NCBI GenBank assembly: GCA_015680685.1
Contig: MNCI01015505.1
Span: 237,278-301,277, forward strand
Direction: 5' to 3'
Source: Gnetum montanum
Lineage: Eukaryota > Streptophyta > Gnetopsida > Gnetales > Gnetaceae
Length of the DNA stretch: 64,000 nucleotides
Position numbers and translations under genes: made by a program. This document shows positions 24,001 to 33,558 of this stretch, in pieces. Numbering within the stretch: the first letter of the stretch is position 1; every line of letters begins with the position of its first letter. Below the pieces are notes generated by a model. The model saw only the letters and a program-made list of their open reading frames with translations. It was not told the DNA's origin and did not search any database.

Positions 24001-24788
24001 TGATGAGCCATGATATCATGGCCTACCGCAATTTCTATAAATAAGAGGTGGCTTTCCCTATTCTAGGCAGTTAGACTTAGACCCTTAGCTAAACTCTTAC
24101 AATTTTACAATTCTAGAGTTAGAATAATTTCCATCTGCCCACAGTAGGAGTCTTAAAGTGAACAGACCTTTATTCGAGCAAATTGTACCTAAGCACACAT
24201 TTGTGTACGGCAATAAAGACGAACTTTATGATAAACCTTACAGCATGTGGATTAAGCTACATAGGAATTAATTATTATTGAATGTTTAAATTCTTTCATA
24301 GTTAATTAATCTCTCTCTCAACCCTTGACCTCCCTAGTTAAGTACACTCAGTACGACTGCTTCAAGCATGTGTGTAGCGCTTGGTAACCCAGTAACAAGT
24401 AGCGTTTGGTAATCCTAGTAGCGTTGCACTAGTTCGGGATGTGTGCGAAAAGTGGGAATGGATACTGGTGTTAGGACAATTAGAACTTAGTTATTCACTT
24501 AGTTCTCCTTACCTTCCCCTATTAGAATAAGACATTAAAAAGATAAAAGTTATAAAAATCATGTACCTTAAGCTTGCTTAACCATACAACCATGATAATA
24601 CAAGTAAGTTTGGGAGGATAACGATTGATTAACCCTAAGTGTTCCATTAGGGCACGTAAGCACTTAGTCCTTGGAGTTTGACTGAATTGCGCATGAAATG
24701 CTCATATTCATATGGTTGAGTGTAGGGGTANACGCATGAAATGCTCGTATTCATATGGTTGAGTGTAGGGGTACCTCGCCACTCATCA
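24001..24788 (+). repeat. 5' LTR of element A
   Basis: Starts tgatgagccatgatatcatgg and ends ccactcatca. TATA box tataaata at 24036-24043, polyadenylation-like aataaa near 24210. A single N at 24731 sits between two near-identical 41 bp copies, so the LTR is probably about 43 bp too long in this assembly (see findings). Confidence 0.9.
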
Positions 24789-24807
24789 TTGGTGCCATTG
24801 CTAGGGA
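24789..24807 (+). other. Primer binding site of element A, tRNA-Asp type
   Basis: ttggtgccattgctaggga abuts the LTR. It differs from the complement of the plant tRNA-Asp 3' end only by transitions. Confidence 0.8.
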
Positions 24808-24904
24808 CTTAGTTGTTTGTGCGCTACGTAGAACATAGGAAATCATCCATATCATTAGGATGTTAAAATGAACCCTTAGGATTGATCAAAGGAAAGATAA
24901 GACA

Positions 24905-27280
24905 ATGGTAAATCGCACACCGAACAAGACGAAAATATCTTCTTCTTCACACAAGAGCACTTCACAACCTAGGACTAAGATAAGAGAAAATCGGCGGCAT
25001 AACACATGTAACCAAGATCTGCTAATTCCTCAACAATTTTGGGTAGTGTATACTCATCATGATGAGTATGTACCTAATTTCACCTTTATCCTCCACCAAG
25101 ATGGACAACTATGTTGGAGAGACTTGGAGGGTAACATAGTGTTGTCTCTAGATTGATCAGTCCCCAACATGCTCCTTCATGCTCTCACACGAATAGGCAT
25201 GCTACTTTTATACATGGAATACATTGTGTGCGATCATGACATAAGGCACTATCATCCCATAGAAGTGCAACATCAACGAGACTTGCAACAGGAGAGTTAC
25301 CATGCATCCTTGAAGTGTAAAGGGCCCTATAACACCCCACACGTTTTAAGTGAAATTGGGGATGGCGAACCGATTTCAACAGGTTCCCCACCAATCGATG
25401 TTCCCCCTCCTAACAATGGTCAGGAGGTGGTGTATCAGAACCTCCACTCTATAGTTCATAACCCTAATGAGGGAACAAAAACACACGATAAGGGCGGATG
25501 TTCTGATTGTAATCATGATCAAGGCCATGACCACCGAAGAGAAGGTAGAAAACACCATCATGACAATGGTTCTCCTTCTTCTTCACCTTCATCATCACAT
25601 TCACCCTCTCCTTCGATGTTTGAATGTAGTCATAAGGAAACTAACTGTGAGGATAAAGGAAAATCAAGTGAAAAACATTGATGAGACAGTCGAGAACGAG
25701 GACGAGGGCACTCTAGGAAATCATGGCATAGAAGAAGGGAGAGTAGGGAACTATGTAGAAATCACAGACACTATGAATGAGATGACCACGAAGAACCCCT
25801 ACTCACAACCAGAATCATGCTGGATATAATGGAGGCCATAAGAATTCTAACAAGGCACCAAAAGGACAATAGGATCAAGAGGTTAGACATGAGTAATATT
25901 CCATGATTTGAAGGGGGATATAACGCTAATCCTCAAAATCACTTACAAGAATTCCATGATGTGTGTGCCTTGTATAACATCGAGAACAAAGGGAAAAAAC
26001 TAAAGTTGTTCCCAAGGACACTAGTGAAAGAAGCGGAAAACTGGTACTAGTCCTTAGAAGCAGAATCCATTCAGAGGTGTAGTACGACGTTATAACTGTT
26101 TAATGATAAGTATCAAACGTACTCCCAAGTGTCTCACCTATGAAAAAAAATCCAAGGATGGTAGCAAGGAAATCATGAACCCTTGGATGCTACCATGGGC
26201 CACTATTACACACTGTTACATCGTTGCCCCAACCATGGTTCTTTGTAGTGGAATCAATTATGCCATCTCGTGGATGGACTTAGGCATGAAACAAGGAGAA
26301 CCATTGGAACGTATGCCCAAGAGAGATTATCAAAGCTTAGGTCTCATCAAGTTCATAGATTTCTAGAGCAAGTAGCGAAGGAAGAAGGGGAGCTACATAA
26401 GAGAGAAAGTGCAGAAGAGTACAACCGAGATCCTTCCCTCCGAAAAAGGGGAGTGAGATTCTGTGAGGAGGAGGAAGAGTCACCACTCGAGGAGATGGTG
26501 AATAGGAAAACTTTGCTGCTCCAAAAATTAACAATAGAAGTGTCAGCAAAGGTAGACCAAATGTGGGACTCCTTAGATAGTAGGTTCAAAACTATTCTTA
26601 AAATCGTAGAGGAGTCTAGCAAGCGAGGTAGTGACTATGACAAAAAGAAAAAGAGAGAAATGGACAATGCACATAACAACGGTAAGGGTAAAATGGCCAT
26701 CACTGATGAGGTTGTGGATTCAAATACAGACAATGATGATGGATGTGAGATATGCCAATATGATCATCCCGGGGGATGTTGCCCTGTGATCGCACATCTA
26801 CAGGAGTCTGGGGTGTATGCACTCAACCCACCACTTAACAAATGGCAAGCACCCCGACGGTTACCTTATCCCCAAGGTAATCCAAGGCAGTTCCACCAAC
26901 CTTCAATGTATTATCCAAGTGGAACTCCATCACAACCTGTTGAGCAACACCAATAGTGACAATAGCCATAGTCATGGGGGATGCCAGCACCAAGGCAACA
27001 ATACCCCTACTGGCAACCGGACCCATATGGCTACTACGTGCAGTAGCCAATCTCTCCACATGACTCTATTGGTAATGTGACACAACAACATCACTACCAA
27101 GCTTGGGAGTATTATAGAACTCCTTCTCCTAGGGGAGATAACCCATAGGAATACCATCCTCCAAATCCATCCGCAAATCTCACACCAATAGCTCCATTAC
27201 CACCTACTCCAGCAATGCAAGGGGAACTTCTCACTCAATTGTAGCAACGCAATGTCACAAGGGCTATGAATCCTCAACCC
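24905..27280 (+). pseudogene. gag of element A
   Basis: ATG 24905 opens an 83-codon frame (includes FWVVYTHHDEYVPNFTFILH). Gag continues at 25169-25681 with a Ser/Pro-rich stretch (SPSSSPSSSHSPSPS, about 25579-25617), then an Arg/His-rich part, then the retrotrans_gag core (EGGYNANPQNHLQEF near 25912; KLKLFPRTLVKEAENWY near 26000). It ends in the long open frame 26270-26956 (VDGLRHETRRTIGTYAQ, then an acidic helix-rich part with EESPLEEMVNR, a Lys-rich linker, and a Cys-His motif CEICQYDHPGGCC near 26744-26782). The tail is Pro/Gln-rich. At least four stops or frameshifts separate the pieces. The longest intact part is the C-terminal half, as also in E. Confidence 0.85.
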
Positions 27281-27474
27281 GTAGTTGGTTCTAACAACCT
27301 TATGAAGAAAATACCTTTCTTCAGAATCAACAATCCGACCAAGCCCTCACAACTACAAGCAGCTGAACCTCTGAATGCCTTCCCATCACTTAAGGCTTCA
27401 AGGCTTCATTCAAACCAAACATCAAGCTCAACACATACGGTTATGTTAACACATGTCGTTACTACTGGATTAAG

Positions 27475-27930
27475 GTGGGCCACCTTCCTAGGAAATTCTC
27501 TGATCCTGGAAGTCCTCTAATCTATCTCCAAGTCACTAGGAATGAACCATGTAAAGCTCTTCTAGACTCAGGTTTCAGAGTCAACTTAATCTCACAAGAG
27601 ATGTACAAAGCCTGGAACCTACCTCTATTAAGGAAGAGTAATATTCAACTAGAGCTGGCTGACCAATCCATCACTGTTCCCTTGGAACTGGTGGAGGACA
27701 TCGTTACCACTGTGTGGGGGTGGTTGTATCCAGCTGATTTCCTAGTGATACAAGTGAACAACGGTAAAGGGGACTTCTAAATAATAATGAGAAGAGCATG
27801 GCTAAGTACTATCGATACACGCCTAGGAATCCATGATCTTTCCCTAGAAATATCCAAGAAGAACACTTTTGGAAAGAGTGAGAAGAAGAAAGTTCCATGC
27901 ATCGCATATAGTGACACAAGGTGCAATTGC
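27475..27930 (+). pseudogene. Retropepsin-like protease of element A
   Basis: YLQVTRNEPCKALLDSGFRV followed by NLISQEMYKAWNLP is the aspartic-protease active-site strand (DSG) and helix. ELADQSITVPLELVEDIVTT and GWLYPADFLVIQV are the central strands. A TAA at 27778 interrupts the frame shortly before RRAWLSTIDTRLGI, the last conserved strand. It would process the polyprotein. The same domain is seen in E (59340-59760), D (46560-46960) and H (minus, 43690-43480). Confidence 0.82.
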
Positions 27931-28049
27931 GTGCAGAGATCATGGGTTATGCAAAGTTTAGCATTGCCTGCATGCAATTGGTGTGCACAAGAAATTAATA
28001 TACAAAAGTTCCTGTATGCAACAACCACTCAACAAGAAGACACCCAGTG

Positions 28050-29060
28050 GCTGATGGCTAATCAAGAGAGCAACTCACTAACATGCATGGAACTAACTGA
28101 GGGAATAGCTAGTGCTTACATTAAAAGCATAGATACACTAGAGCAAGTTCGTTGCCAACTTCCAAGCCTTAACCTTGAAAACATCAACTGGGTGAAGTTG
28201 GAGATTCCTGAGAGATTTAAACAAGAGCCCCTAGATTTGAAACCATTGCCCACCGATCTGGAGTATATGATCCTTGAAAATGGAAAATCGGTGATCATCA
28301 ATGCAAGACTTGTTCCCAAGAAAAAACAAAGACTGCTGAAAGTGATAAACAAGTGGTCAAAAGCCTCTGCCTGGTGATACCCCAAGTTAACAAGAATAGA
28401 TCCTAGGATATGCCAGCATAGGATTTACACTGACCCGTCCATGAAACCTCAAAAACAACCACAGAGGCGATTGAATCCAAAATTGAAGCAAATGGTAAAA
28501 GAAAAAATATAATAGCTTCTTAAGGCTGGGTACATATATCCCATTGCTGATAGTGAACAGGTTAGCCCTCTGGTGATCGTGCCTAAAAAGGGAGGCAAAT
28601 GGAGGGTGTGTATAGATTTTAGGCTGCTGCACATGGCAACATTTAAGGATCACTTTCCGTTTCCATTCATTAACCAAGTCTTAAAAACCATAGCAGGTCA
28701 TCACTATTATAGTTTTATGGATGGCTATAGTGGATACAACTAAATACGGATAGCCCCAGAAGATCAATCCAAGACAACGTTCACTAGTCCTTGGGGAATG
28801 TTTGCATATAAACAAATGTCGTTTGGCATGTGCAATGCTCCTGCCACATTTCAACGCCTAGTTCTAAGCATATTCCAACAACAGAAAGGAAGTAGAGTGG
28901 AAGTATTTATGGACGACTTCTCCACTTATGGAACAAGCTTTGATCAAGCCTTGGACCGATTAGAGCAAGTGCTGAAAAGATGCGTAGAAACCAACTTAAG
29001 GCTCAACTAGCAGAAAAGCAATTTGATGGTCCAAGAAGGTGTAGTACTTGGGCATAAGAT
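28050..29060 (+). pseudogene. Reverse transcriptase of element A
   Basis: A pre-RT segment (27787-28377 open) leads into the RT: LLKAGYIYPIADSEQVSPLV, VPKKGGKWRVCIDFR (28585-28630), PFINQVLKTIAGHHYYSFMD, MFAYKQMSFGMCNAPATFQR (28798) and the catalytic motif EVFMDDFSTYG, with FMDD at 28906-28917 (Y/F-x-D-D). Stops at 28375, about 28507-28515, 28741 and 29008 disable it, mostly at codons where Gln or Trp is expected. It would copy RNA to DNA in the particle. Domain order PR-RT-RNaseH-INT and motif wording place it in Ty3/gypsy, with Athila/Tat the best lineage guess. Confidence 0.88.
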
Positions 29061-29590
29061 TTCACATTTAGAAATAGAGTTAGACCTAGATGAAGTTAGG
29101 GTCATCCAAGGAATCACCCATCAACCGAAAACTATCAAAGACATTTGGTCATTCCTTGGACACATTGGCTACTATAGAAGATTCATTGAGAACTTCTCCA
29201 AGATTGCCAAACCGTTGGTAGAACTAATGAAGAAGGACACACGATTCAAATGGACTAGAGAATGTGAACGAGCATTCCAAACTCTGAAACAAAATTTTGT
29301 AGAAACTCCCATTCTACAAGCCCCTGACTGGTCTAGACCATTTCATATAATGATTGACACATCCAATCATGCCTTAGGAGCCGTACTTACATAATTAGAT
29401 GACCAAAAATGTCCTTACTACATCCACTATGTAAGTAGGAGTATCGCCGGTGCACAACTTAACTACACAACTATAGAAAAATAATTAATGGCTGTAGTGT
29501 TTGCACTAGATAAGTTTAGGTACTATGTGTTAGGTTACAAAGTGTTCATCCATACGGATCATAGTGCGATCTGGTTCCTCATGAACAACA
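29061..29590 (+). pseudogene. RT thumb and RNase H of element A, 3' end deleted
   Basis: GHIGYYRRFIENFSKIAKPL (29160), then FHIMIDTSNHALGAVL (29341, first RNase H Asp strand), TTIEK-stop-LMAVVFALDKF (29470-29515) and FIHTDHSAIWFLMNN (29548-29590). Compared with element D (48600-48900) the sequence then jumps from atgaacaa to cagtttcttcatagagcc, which removes roughly 290 bp that in D encodes the end of RNase H and the connection to integrase. Confidence 0.8.
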
Positions 29591-29599
29591 GTTTCTTCA

Positions 29600-30866
29600 T
29601 AGAGCCAAGTACTTCATGGAGATCAACAGACAACTTTACAAATTGTGTCCTGATGGCTTGGTTCGATGGTGCGTGCCTGAGGCGGACCAACTAAGAGTTC
29701 TTCAAGATGCTCATGAGGGCCCTTGCGTGGGTCATTATGCAGGGAGATGAATGGCTATTAAGATCTTGCTTGCATGATATTACTAGCCAACATTATTTCC
29801 GGATGCCCATCAATTTGTCCAATCTTGCAAGCGCTCTCAACATGATGGAGGAATGACTGCTAGAATGGAGGGTCTACAACAATGGATTCAACCTTTAGAA
29901 CCCTTCGACATTTGGGGAATAGACTTTATGGGGCCCATTACACCAAAGTCCAATGAAAATGCCTACATCATTTTTGTCATAGACTATCTAATGAAATGGG
30001 CTGAAGTAGTTGGTGTTACAGACTGCACATCATCTATAGCTGCACAATTTGTGCAAAAACAAATCATAAATAGGTTTAGTGTGCCACGTGCACTTATCTC
30101 GGATAATGGAACACACTTCACAGGTGCAACCTTTTAGAAGTTAATGCAACGCTTAGGGTTTGAACATAAATTGACTACACCTTATCATCCCCAAGCTAAT
30201 GGACAAGCCAAGGTCACTAACCGGGAGATCACTAAAATATTAACAAGGATAATTAGCAAGTATAGGCGAGATTTGAGCACTAAACTGAATGATGATCTCT
30301 AGGCATACTGCTCCACTTGGAAACTCCCTATAGGCTACTCTCCCTATAAGTTAGTGTACAGAAAACTTCCAAAGCTCATGATTCAAACCGAGATTCGTAC
30401 ACTATCCATGGCTTGTGACCTCCACCTTGACCTTGATCTAGCACAAAAACAAAGGTTGGCAACTCTAAACGTGCTAGAAGAGAACCGATTGGCTGCCTTG
30501 TCATCAAATGATTTGCACAAGGCATATAACAAGTAATGTCATGACTTGAAAATTCGAAAGGTTAAGTATCAACTAGGAGATAAGGTTCTCTATTGGAACC
30601 CCACACATGTGCCACAATGCACAAAATTTCAAACACTGTGGGAAGGACCTTACATTATTCATACAACCTTTCCTTTAGGGTCCATGACCATATACAAACT
30701 TGAGAGCCCTAATAAGAGATTATTAGTCAATGTGCAACAAACCAAACCATACCATGAACTTAGAACAGCTAGTGCACATAATACCTCTGAGAAGGGACGA
30801 CCTCACTCATTATTTCAGATCTTCTCCTTTCAACTCATTCATAGGGAAGATGGCCACCTCTGCTGA
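29600..30866 (+). pseudogene. Integrase of element A
   Basis: The N-terminal zinc-binding region is partly readable (LQDAHEGPCVGHYAG near 29699-29743; QSCKRSQHDGG near 29820). The DDE core has PFDIWGIDFMGPIT (Asp 29922-29924) and ALISDNGTHFTG (Asp 30102-30104). The third catalytic position, exactly 35 residues later in NGQAKVTNREI, is Lys (aag 30210-30212) instead of Glu. The C-terminal part includes KVKYQLGDKVLYWNPTHVPQ (30555-30620) and LWEGPYIIHTTFPLG, the GPY/F module. Stops occur at 30136, 30301 and 30535. It would insert the cDNA; this copy is dead. Confidence 0.88.
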
Positions 30867-30869
30867 TTA

Positions 30870-32300
30870 ATTAAGGCCCTTAGTTCCTTTTTAAGTTTTT
30901 GTTTTACACATTTTTATTTTACAAATTTCTTTAACTTTTCTTGTTTTTGTTTTGCAACATCGTTTATAATCTTTTCTTTTGTGTATAGTTGTTTATTTTG
31001 TTAGGTTTTTCACCTAATAAGTGCTCTTGATGATGGTATGAACTGTATTCTATTGATTGCTAATCTTTGGTTTTTACCTATTGAGTTATAATGTTGATAC
31101 TAAGGTATGGTTCTTTTGATATAACAAGCAATGAGTCCACATCATCCATGCATCCATGAATTTCTATGATCTCTCTCAGCTTGGAACTGTATGGTCCCTT
31201 TCTTTAAATAATAGAACTATCAACGAATTGGTGACTAGGCATTTCTCAAACTAGGGAAGGACTTAAGGATTGAAAGGGGTGTGGCTTCAAGGGGATTTGA
31301 TGCATTTGTGTTGGCCATTCTCTTAGGTTCTTGAATGTTTTCTTCTTGGGTTTTCCTTACCATTTTGACGTTGCTCCATTATCGGGAAGCTGAGCTAATA
31401 AAAATAATAAGTCTTTGCATGGTGTGGTTCTCAAAAAAAAAAAAGAGAGAAAAGAAAGTAAAAATTCAAAGCACACCCCTTAGAAAAAATAATCACCTGG
31501 GATACAAGCGTTGGTTATGGAACTAAACAAACATGTTCCCTCTAACTAAGGCCCTTTCTTGCTTCCTACTTTCTCCTTTCTCATTTCTTGGAATGGTGGT
31601 GACTTTTTGGCAGAAGCATTCTTGTTACTTCAAGAGGATGGATTGGCCAAATGTATTAATGTGAAGTCACTAGATGTGGATTGTTTGAGGCTGGATTTGG
31701 AATGAGATCTACTAAGTCACATTAATCATTAACACACATGGGGCTGTACACCACCTTGTTCTTGAGACTCCATTCCATTCTCTTCTTTCCATCATTCTTT
31801 CTCCATTTTCCACCTCATTGCCAGTTGTATCAATAGTCCATATTTTGGTTGATGCATTGTTTTCTTTTTGGGTAAATTCTTATGGTTAAGACTTTAACTC
31901 TTGCTTCCAAATGACATTTTCAGAGCTTATGGACTCTTTGAATGTGGGATTTTCAGGGCATTAAGGGCATGAGCTTGCTTTGGGGAGGACCCACTGGCAT
32001 TCCTATTTGGTGCATCAGTTAACTTCTTTCCTTTAAACATTTCCGCGATCAACATTTATTTTTTTTCATTTCCATCTCTGACATCCATTCTATCAGTGTT
32101 GTCGTTGTTTCTTTTTCTCCATCTTTGTTATTCCTTATCTTTTTCCTTTTTATCGCTACCGGAGGATCACTCTTAGTCATGGGGGTCCTGGTCCAATTTT
32201 TTCAATTTTCTCTTAACCCCTACACCTTGGGTAGTAACCAGTGTTATATCTCCAAAATCTACATTAGCCATATCACAACTCAACCAATGGACCTTACACC
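30870..32300 (+). other. Long 3' non-coding region of element A
   Basis: T-rich start (gttttacacatttttatttta), then sequence that is collinear with D (50160-51940) and E (60060-61510), including the conserved blocks aattcaaagcacacccctta and gtcatgggggt (32177-32187), a copy of the polypurine-like motif. No protein motif is recognised. Its conservation between copies says only that it belongs to the family. Confidence 0.6.
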
Positions 32301-32303
32301 AAG

Positions 32304-32368
32304 GTAAGGTATCAATTGCATTGTGATTTATTTACCCTTGCTAATATGAGACTATGTTGTGTGTGTAG
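32304..32368 (+). other. Intron-like segment before the 3' small ORF of element A
   Basis: aag|gtaaggtatc at 32301-32310 matches a plant donor site and ttgtgtgtgtag at 32357-32368 fits an acceptor directly before atggaaatcat. Element E keeps the acceptor and the ATG (61709-61731) with a weaker donor (aag|gtatta). About 60-65 nt is near the short limit for plant introns. Splicing is inferred only from these consensus matches. Confidence 0.35.
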
Positions 32369-32575
32369 ATGGAAATCATACAAATAATGGATTGGATCTG
32401 GAGGGAACACTTAGAATGGATTGGTGCTAGAATAGTTATGCAAGGAACAAGATTGATGGCACACTTATGGATGACCAACAGAAAGCGCAATCTTGGCATC
32501 GGTAGCAACAGACTTCTTCTCTCTTCTCTCTTCTCTCTTAGCTACCAAATAAGGCTGGATGTCAAATGTGTGTAG
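32369..32575 (+). CDS. Small ORF near the 3' end of element A, unknown function
   Basis: 68 codons from an ATG that sits exactly at an acceptor-like site. Visible features are IWREHLEWIGARIVMQG, a basic patch (MTNRKRNLGIG) and a hydrophobic end (LLLSSLFSLSYQ). The corresponding place in E (61721-62008) aligns at both ends but is frame-shifted in the middle. There the other frame gives IWKECLERNSVEATMQGARP, which lines up with this ORF. It could be an accessory or env-position protein, or just conserved noncoding sequence. I do not recognise a family. Confidence 0.35.
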   Translation: MEIIQIMDWIWREHLEWIGARIVMQGTRLMAHLWMTNRKRNLGIGSNRLLLSSLFSLSYQIRLDVKCV

Positions 32576-32730
32576 TGTTCACTCTTGTGGTCATGGACAC
32601 TAATCTTGTCATGTATTGTAGTGATGATCCATTCACGTGTCACCCCATTCACCATTAGTGTCATTCAAGTAAATAATCCCATACCTTCCCAATATTTTGT
32701 AAGGAACTTGAGAATGAGTTTTCATTCAGT

Positions 32731-32740
32731 CATGGAGGTA
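32731..32740 (+). other. Polypurine tract of element A
   Basis: catggaggta abuts the TGATGAG start of the 3' LTR. D (tgggggta before 55196) and E (catgggggta before 62082) have the purer version. Confidence 0.7.
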
Positions 32741-33502
32741 TGATGAGCCATGATATCATGGCCTACCGTAACTTCTATAAATAAGAGGCATCTTTCCCTG
32801 TTCTAGGTAGTTAGACTTAGACCCTTAGCTAAAATCTTGTAGTTTTACCATTCTAGAGTTACAATAATTTCCATCTACCTGCAGTAGGAGTCTTAAAGTG
32901 AACAGATCTTTATTCGAGCAAATTGTACTTGAGCACACAATTGTGTATGGCAATAAAGATGAAATTTATGATAAACCTTGTAGCATGTGGATTAAGCTAA
33001 ATAGTAATTAATTATTGTTGAATGTTTAAATGCTTTCCTAGTTAATTAATCTCTCTCTCAACCCTTGACTCCCCTAGTTAAGTACACTCAGTACAACCAC
33101 TTCGAGCATGTGTCTAGCGCTTGGTAACCCAGTAACGAGTAGCGTTTGGTAATCCTAGTAGCATTGCACTGGTTCAGGATGTGTGCAGCAAGTGGGAACG
33201 GATACTAGTGTTAGGAAAATTAGAACTTAGTTAGTGAATAGTTAATGAAAGTTACTCACTTAGTTCTCCTGACCTTCCCCTATTAGCATAAGACATTAAA
33301 AAGATAAAAGTTATAAAAATCATGTACCTCAAGCTTACTTAACCATACAACCGTGACAATACAAGTTTGGGAGGACAACAATTGATTAACCTTGAGTGTT
33401 CCATTAGGGCGCTTAAGCACTTAGTCCTTGGAGTTCAACCGGATCGCGCGTGAAACGCTCGTATTCATATAGTTGAGTGTAGGGGTACCTCATCACTCAT
33501 CA
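32741..33502 (+). repeat. 3' LTR of element A
   Basis: Starts tgatgagccatgatatcatgg and ends cactcatca. TATA box at 32776-32783. It carries a ~22 bp segment (tgaatagttaatgaaagttac near 33235) not in the 5' copy. Differences from the 5' LTR are mostly transitions. Confidence 0.9.
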
Positions 33503-33558
33503 GCTGTGCACTTGTGAACCTCTTGGTGTTCTAGCTGCCAACGTTTTTAGTCATTATA
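33503..33558 (+). repeat. 3' LTR of element B, right part
   Basis: gctgtgcacttgtgaacctc through ccaacgtttttagtcattata matches the last 60 bp of the 5' LTR of B (16223-16282), completing the LTR interrupted at 24000. Confidence 0.85.

Larger units (their letters stand above)
24001..33502 (+). mobile_element. Element A: near-complete Athila/Tat-like Ty3/gypsy retrotransposon
   Basis: LTRs at 24001-24788 and 32741-33502 with termini TGATGAG…CTCATCA, a tRNA-Asp-type primer site, gag, protease, RT, RNase H, integrase and a polypurine tract in the standard Ty3/gypsy order. The site flanks gttgt (23996-24000) and gctgt (33503-33507) are a 5 bp target duplication with one transition, and joining them restores the uninterrupted sequence seen in the 5' LTR of B. 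The first ~250 bp of the two LTRs show about two dozen differences by eye, so it is not a recent insertion. Stops and frameshifts in every gene make it non-autonomous now. Confidence 0.92.
14700..33558 (+). mobile_element. Element B: gag-protease LTR element without polymerase, interrupted by element A
   Basis: Two long homologous LTRs (about 14700-16282 and about 22450-24000 plus 33503-33558) bound an internal region of about 6.2 kb with gag (17.45-18.55 kb) and retropepsin (19.7-20.06 kb). RT, RNase H and integrase are absent. A primer-site candidate follows the left LTR and a polypurine tract (aaagaggggcc, 22424-22434) precedes the right one. The arrangement fits the plant TR-GAG/LARD type of non-autonomous element, and the Gag wording is Tat/Ogre-like. 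It sits inside element G. I could not find a convincing target duplication, and the left edge is uncertain by about 20 bp. Confidence 0.72.

Noticed and set aside
28903-28920. RT motif as evidence of an endogenous plant pararetrovirus
   Set aside because: The RT is followed by integrase and enclosed by LTRs with primer site and polypurine tract, so the unit is a Ty3/gypsy retrotransposon.
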